A stretch of 5,030 bases of DNA from Cyanobacteriota bacterium (GTDB lineage: Bacteria; Cyanobacteriota; Cyanobacteriia; Phormidesmidales; Phormidesmidaceae), in contig JAQCKL010000386.1 of NCBI GenBank assembly GCA_027592485.1, positions 1-5,030 on the forward strand. The letters are read 5' to 3'. The notes beneath the pieces were generated by a model, which did no database searches, was not told where the DNA came from, and saw nothing but the letters and a program-made list of their open reading frames with translations. Of this stretch, positions 4,945 to 5,030 are shown in pieces. Made by a program: the position numbers and the translations under genes. Position 1 is the stretch's first letter. Each line of letters opens with the position of its first letter.

Positions 4945-5030
4945 ATGCAGGCCCCTTCGCCCATTACCCAAGACCTCGTCCTCGTTGGCGGTGGCCACAC
5001 CCACGCCATTGTGCTCCGCAAGCTGGCCAT
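4945..5030 (+). CDS. FAD-dependent oxidoreductase, probably N-terminal half of a SelD fusion; 3' end outside window
   Basis: Only 28 codons plus two bases are visible, beginning MQAPSPITQDLVLVGGGHTH. The LVLVGGGHTHAIVLRKLA segment (11-28) is a nucleotide-binding beta-alpha-beta start of the Rossmann type, with the GGGH variant. This variant is typical of the pyridine-nucleotide-disulfide oxidoreductase domain fused to selenide, water dikinase (SelD) in many cyanobacteria, which I recognise by its GGGH(S/T)HAIVLR beginning. In that fusion the C-terminal half makes selenophosphate from selenide and ATP, and the N-terminal half is an FAD/NAD(P)-binding protein of uncertain role. A stand-alone oxidoreductase of the same family is the main alternative, because the SelD half is not in the window. 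An in-frame stop at 4933 supports the start at 4945. Confidence 0.75.
   Translation, partial: MQAPSPITQDLVLVGGGHTHAIVLRKLA

Noticed and set aside
1..5030. CRISPR arrays, insertion sequences, tRNA genes or attachment sites
   Set aside because: I saw no regularly spaced direct repeats, transposase motifs, terminal inverted repeats or cloverleaf sequence. Gene families and base composition look consistent with a normal cyanobacterial chromosome.

Overview
The window looks like a chromosomal segment of a moderately GC-rich cyanobacterium. Three things support this. First, there is an essentially complete ndhM gene, a subunit specific to the NDH-1 complex of oxygenic phototrophs. Second, there are five copies of the cyanobacterial HIP1 octamer GCGATCGC in 5 kb, where chance would give about 0.1. 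Third, the other genes belong to families whose domain arrangements I recognise from cyanobacteria. No mobile element, CRISPR array, tRNA or rRNA is visible.

Layout: positions 1-319 (minus strand) hold the 5' part of a histidine-phosphatase-superfamily gene that runs off the left edge. A 108-base divergent region (320-427) separates it from ndhM (428-772, plus). After 37 bases comes a 755-residue protein phosphatase (810-3077, plus) with an N-terminal four-cysteine zinc ribbon, a segment resembling a degenerate kinase, a full PP2C catalytic domain, one transmembrane helix and an SH3-like C-terminal tail. A C-rich 148-base gap (3078-3225) leads to a 542-residue CHAT-FHA protein (3226-4854, plus), that is, a predicted caspase-like cysteine peptidase with an intact His/Cys pair fused to a phosphothreonine-binding FHA domain. 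After another 90 bases, the first 28 codons of an FAD-dependent oxidoreductase begin at 4945 and run off the right edge. This is probably the N-terminal half of the cyanobacterial oxidoreductase-SelD fusion.

The most interesting part is the phosphatase/CHAT-FHA pair. One protein can remove Ser/Thr phosphates and has a membrane helix with a probable extracytoplasmic domain. Its neighbour can in principle read phosphothreonine and carries a peptidase-type domain. Together they suggest a phosphorylation-controlled proteolysis module. The domain content and adjacency are visible in the sequence; the functional link is inference. ndhM lies just upstream on the same strand and may be co-transcribed with the phosphatase, but nothing in the sequence ties NDH-1 to this signalling.
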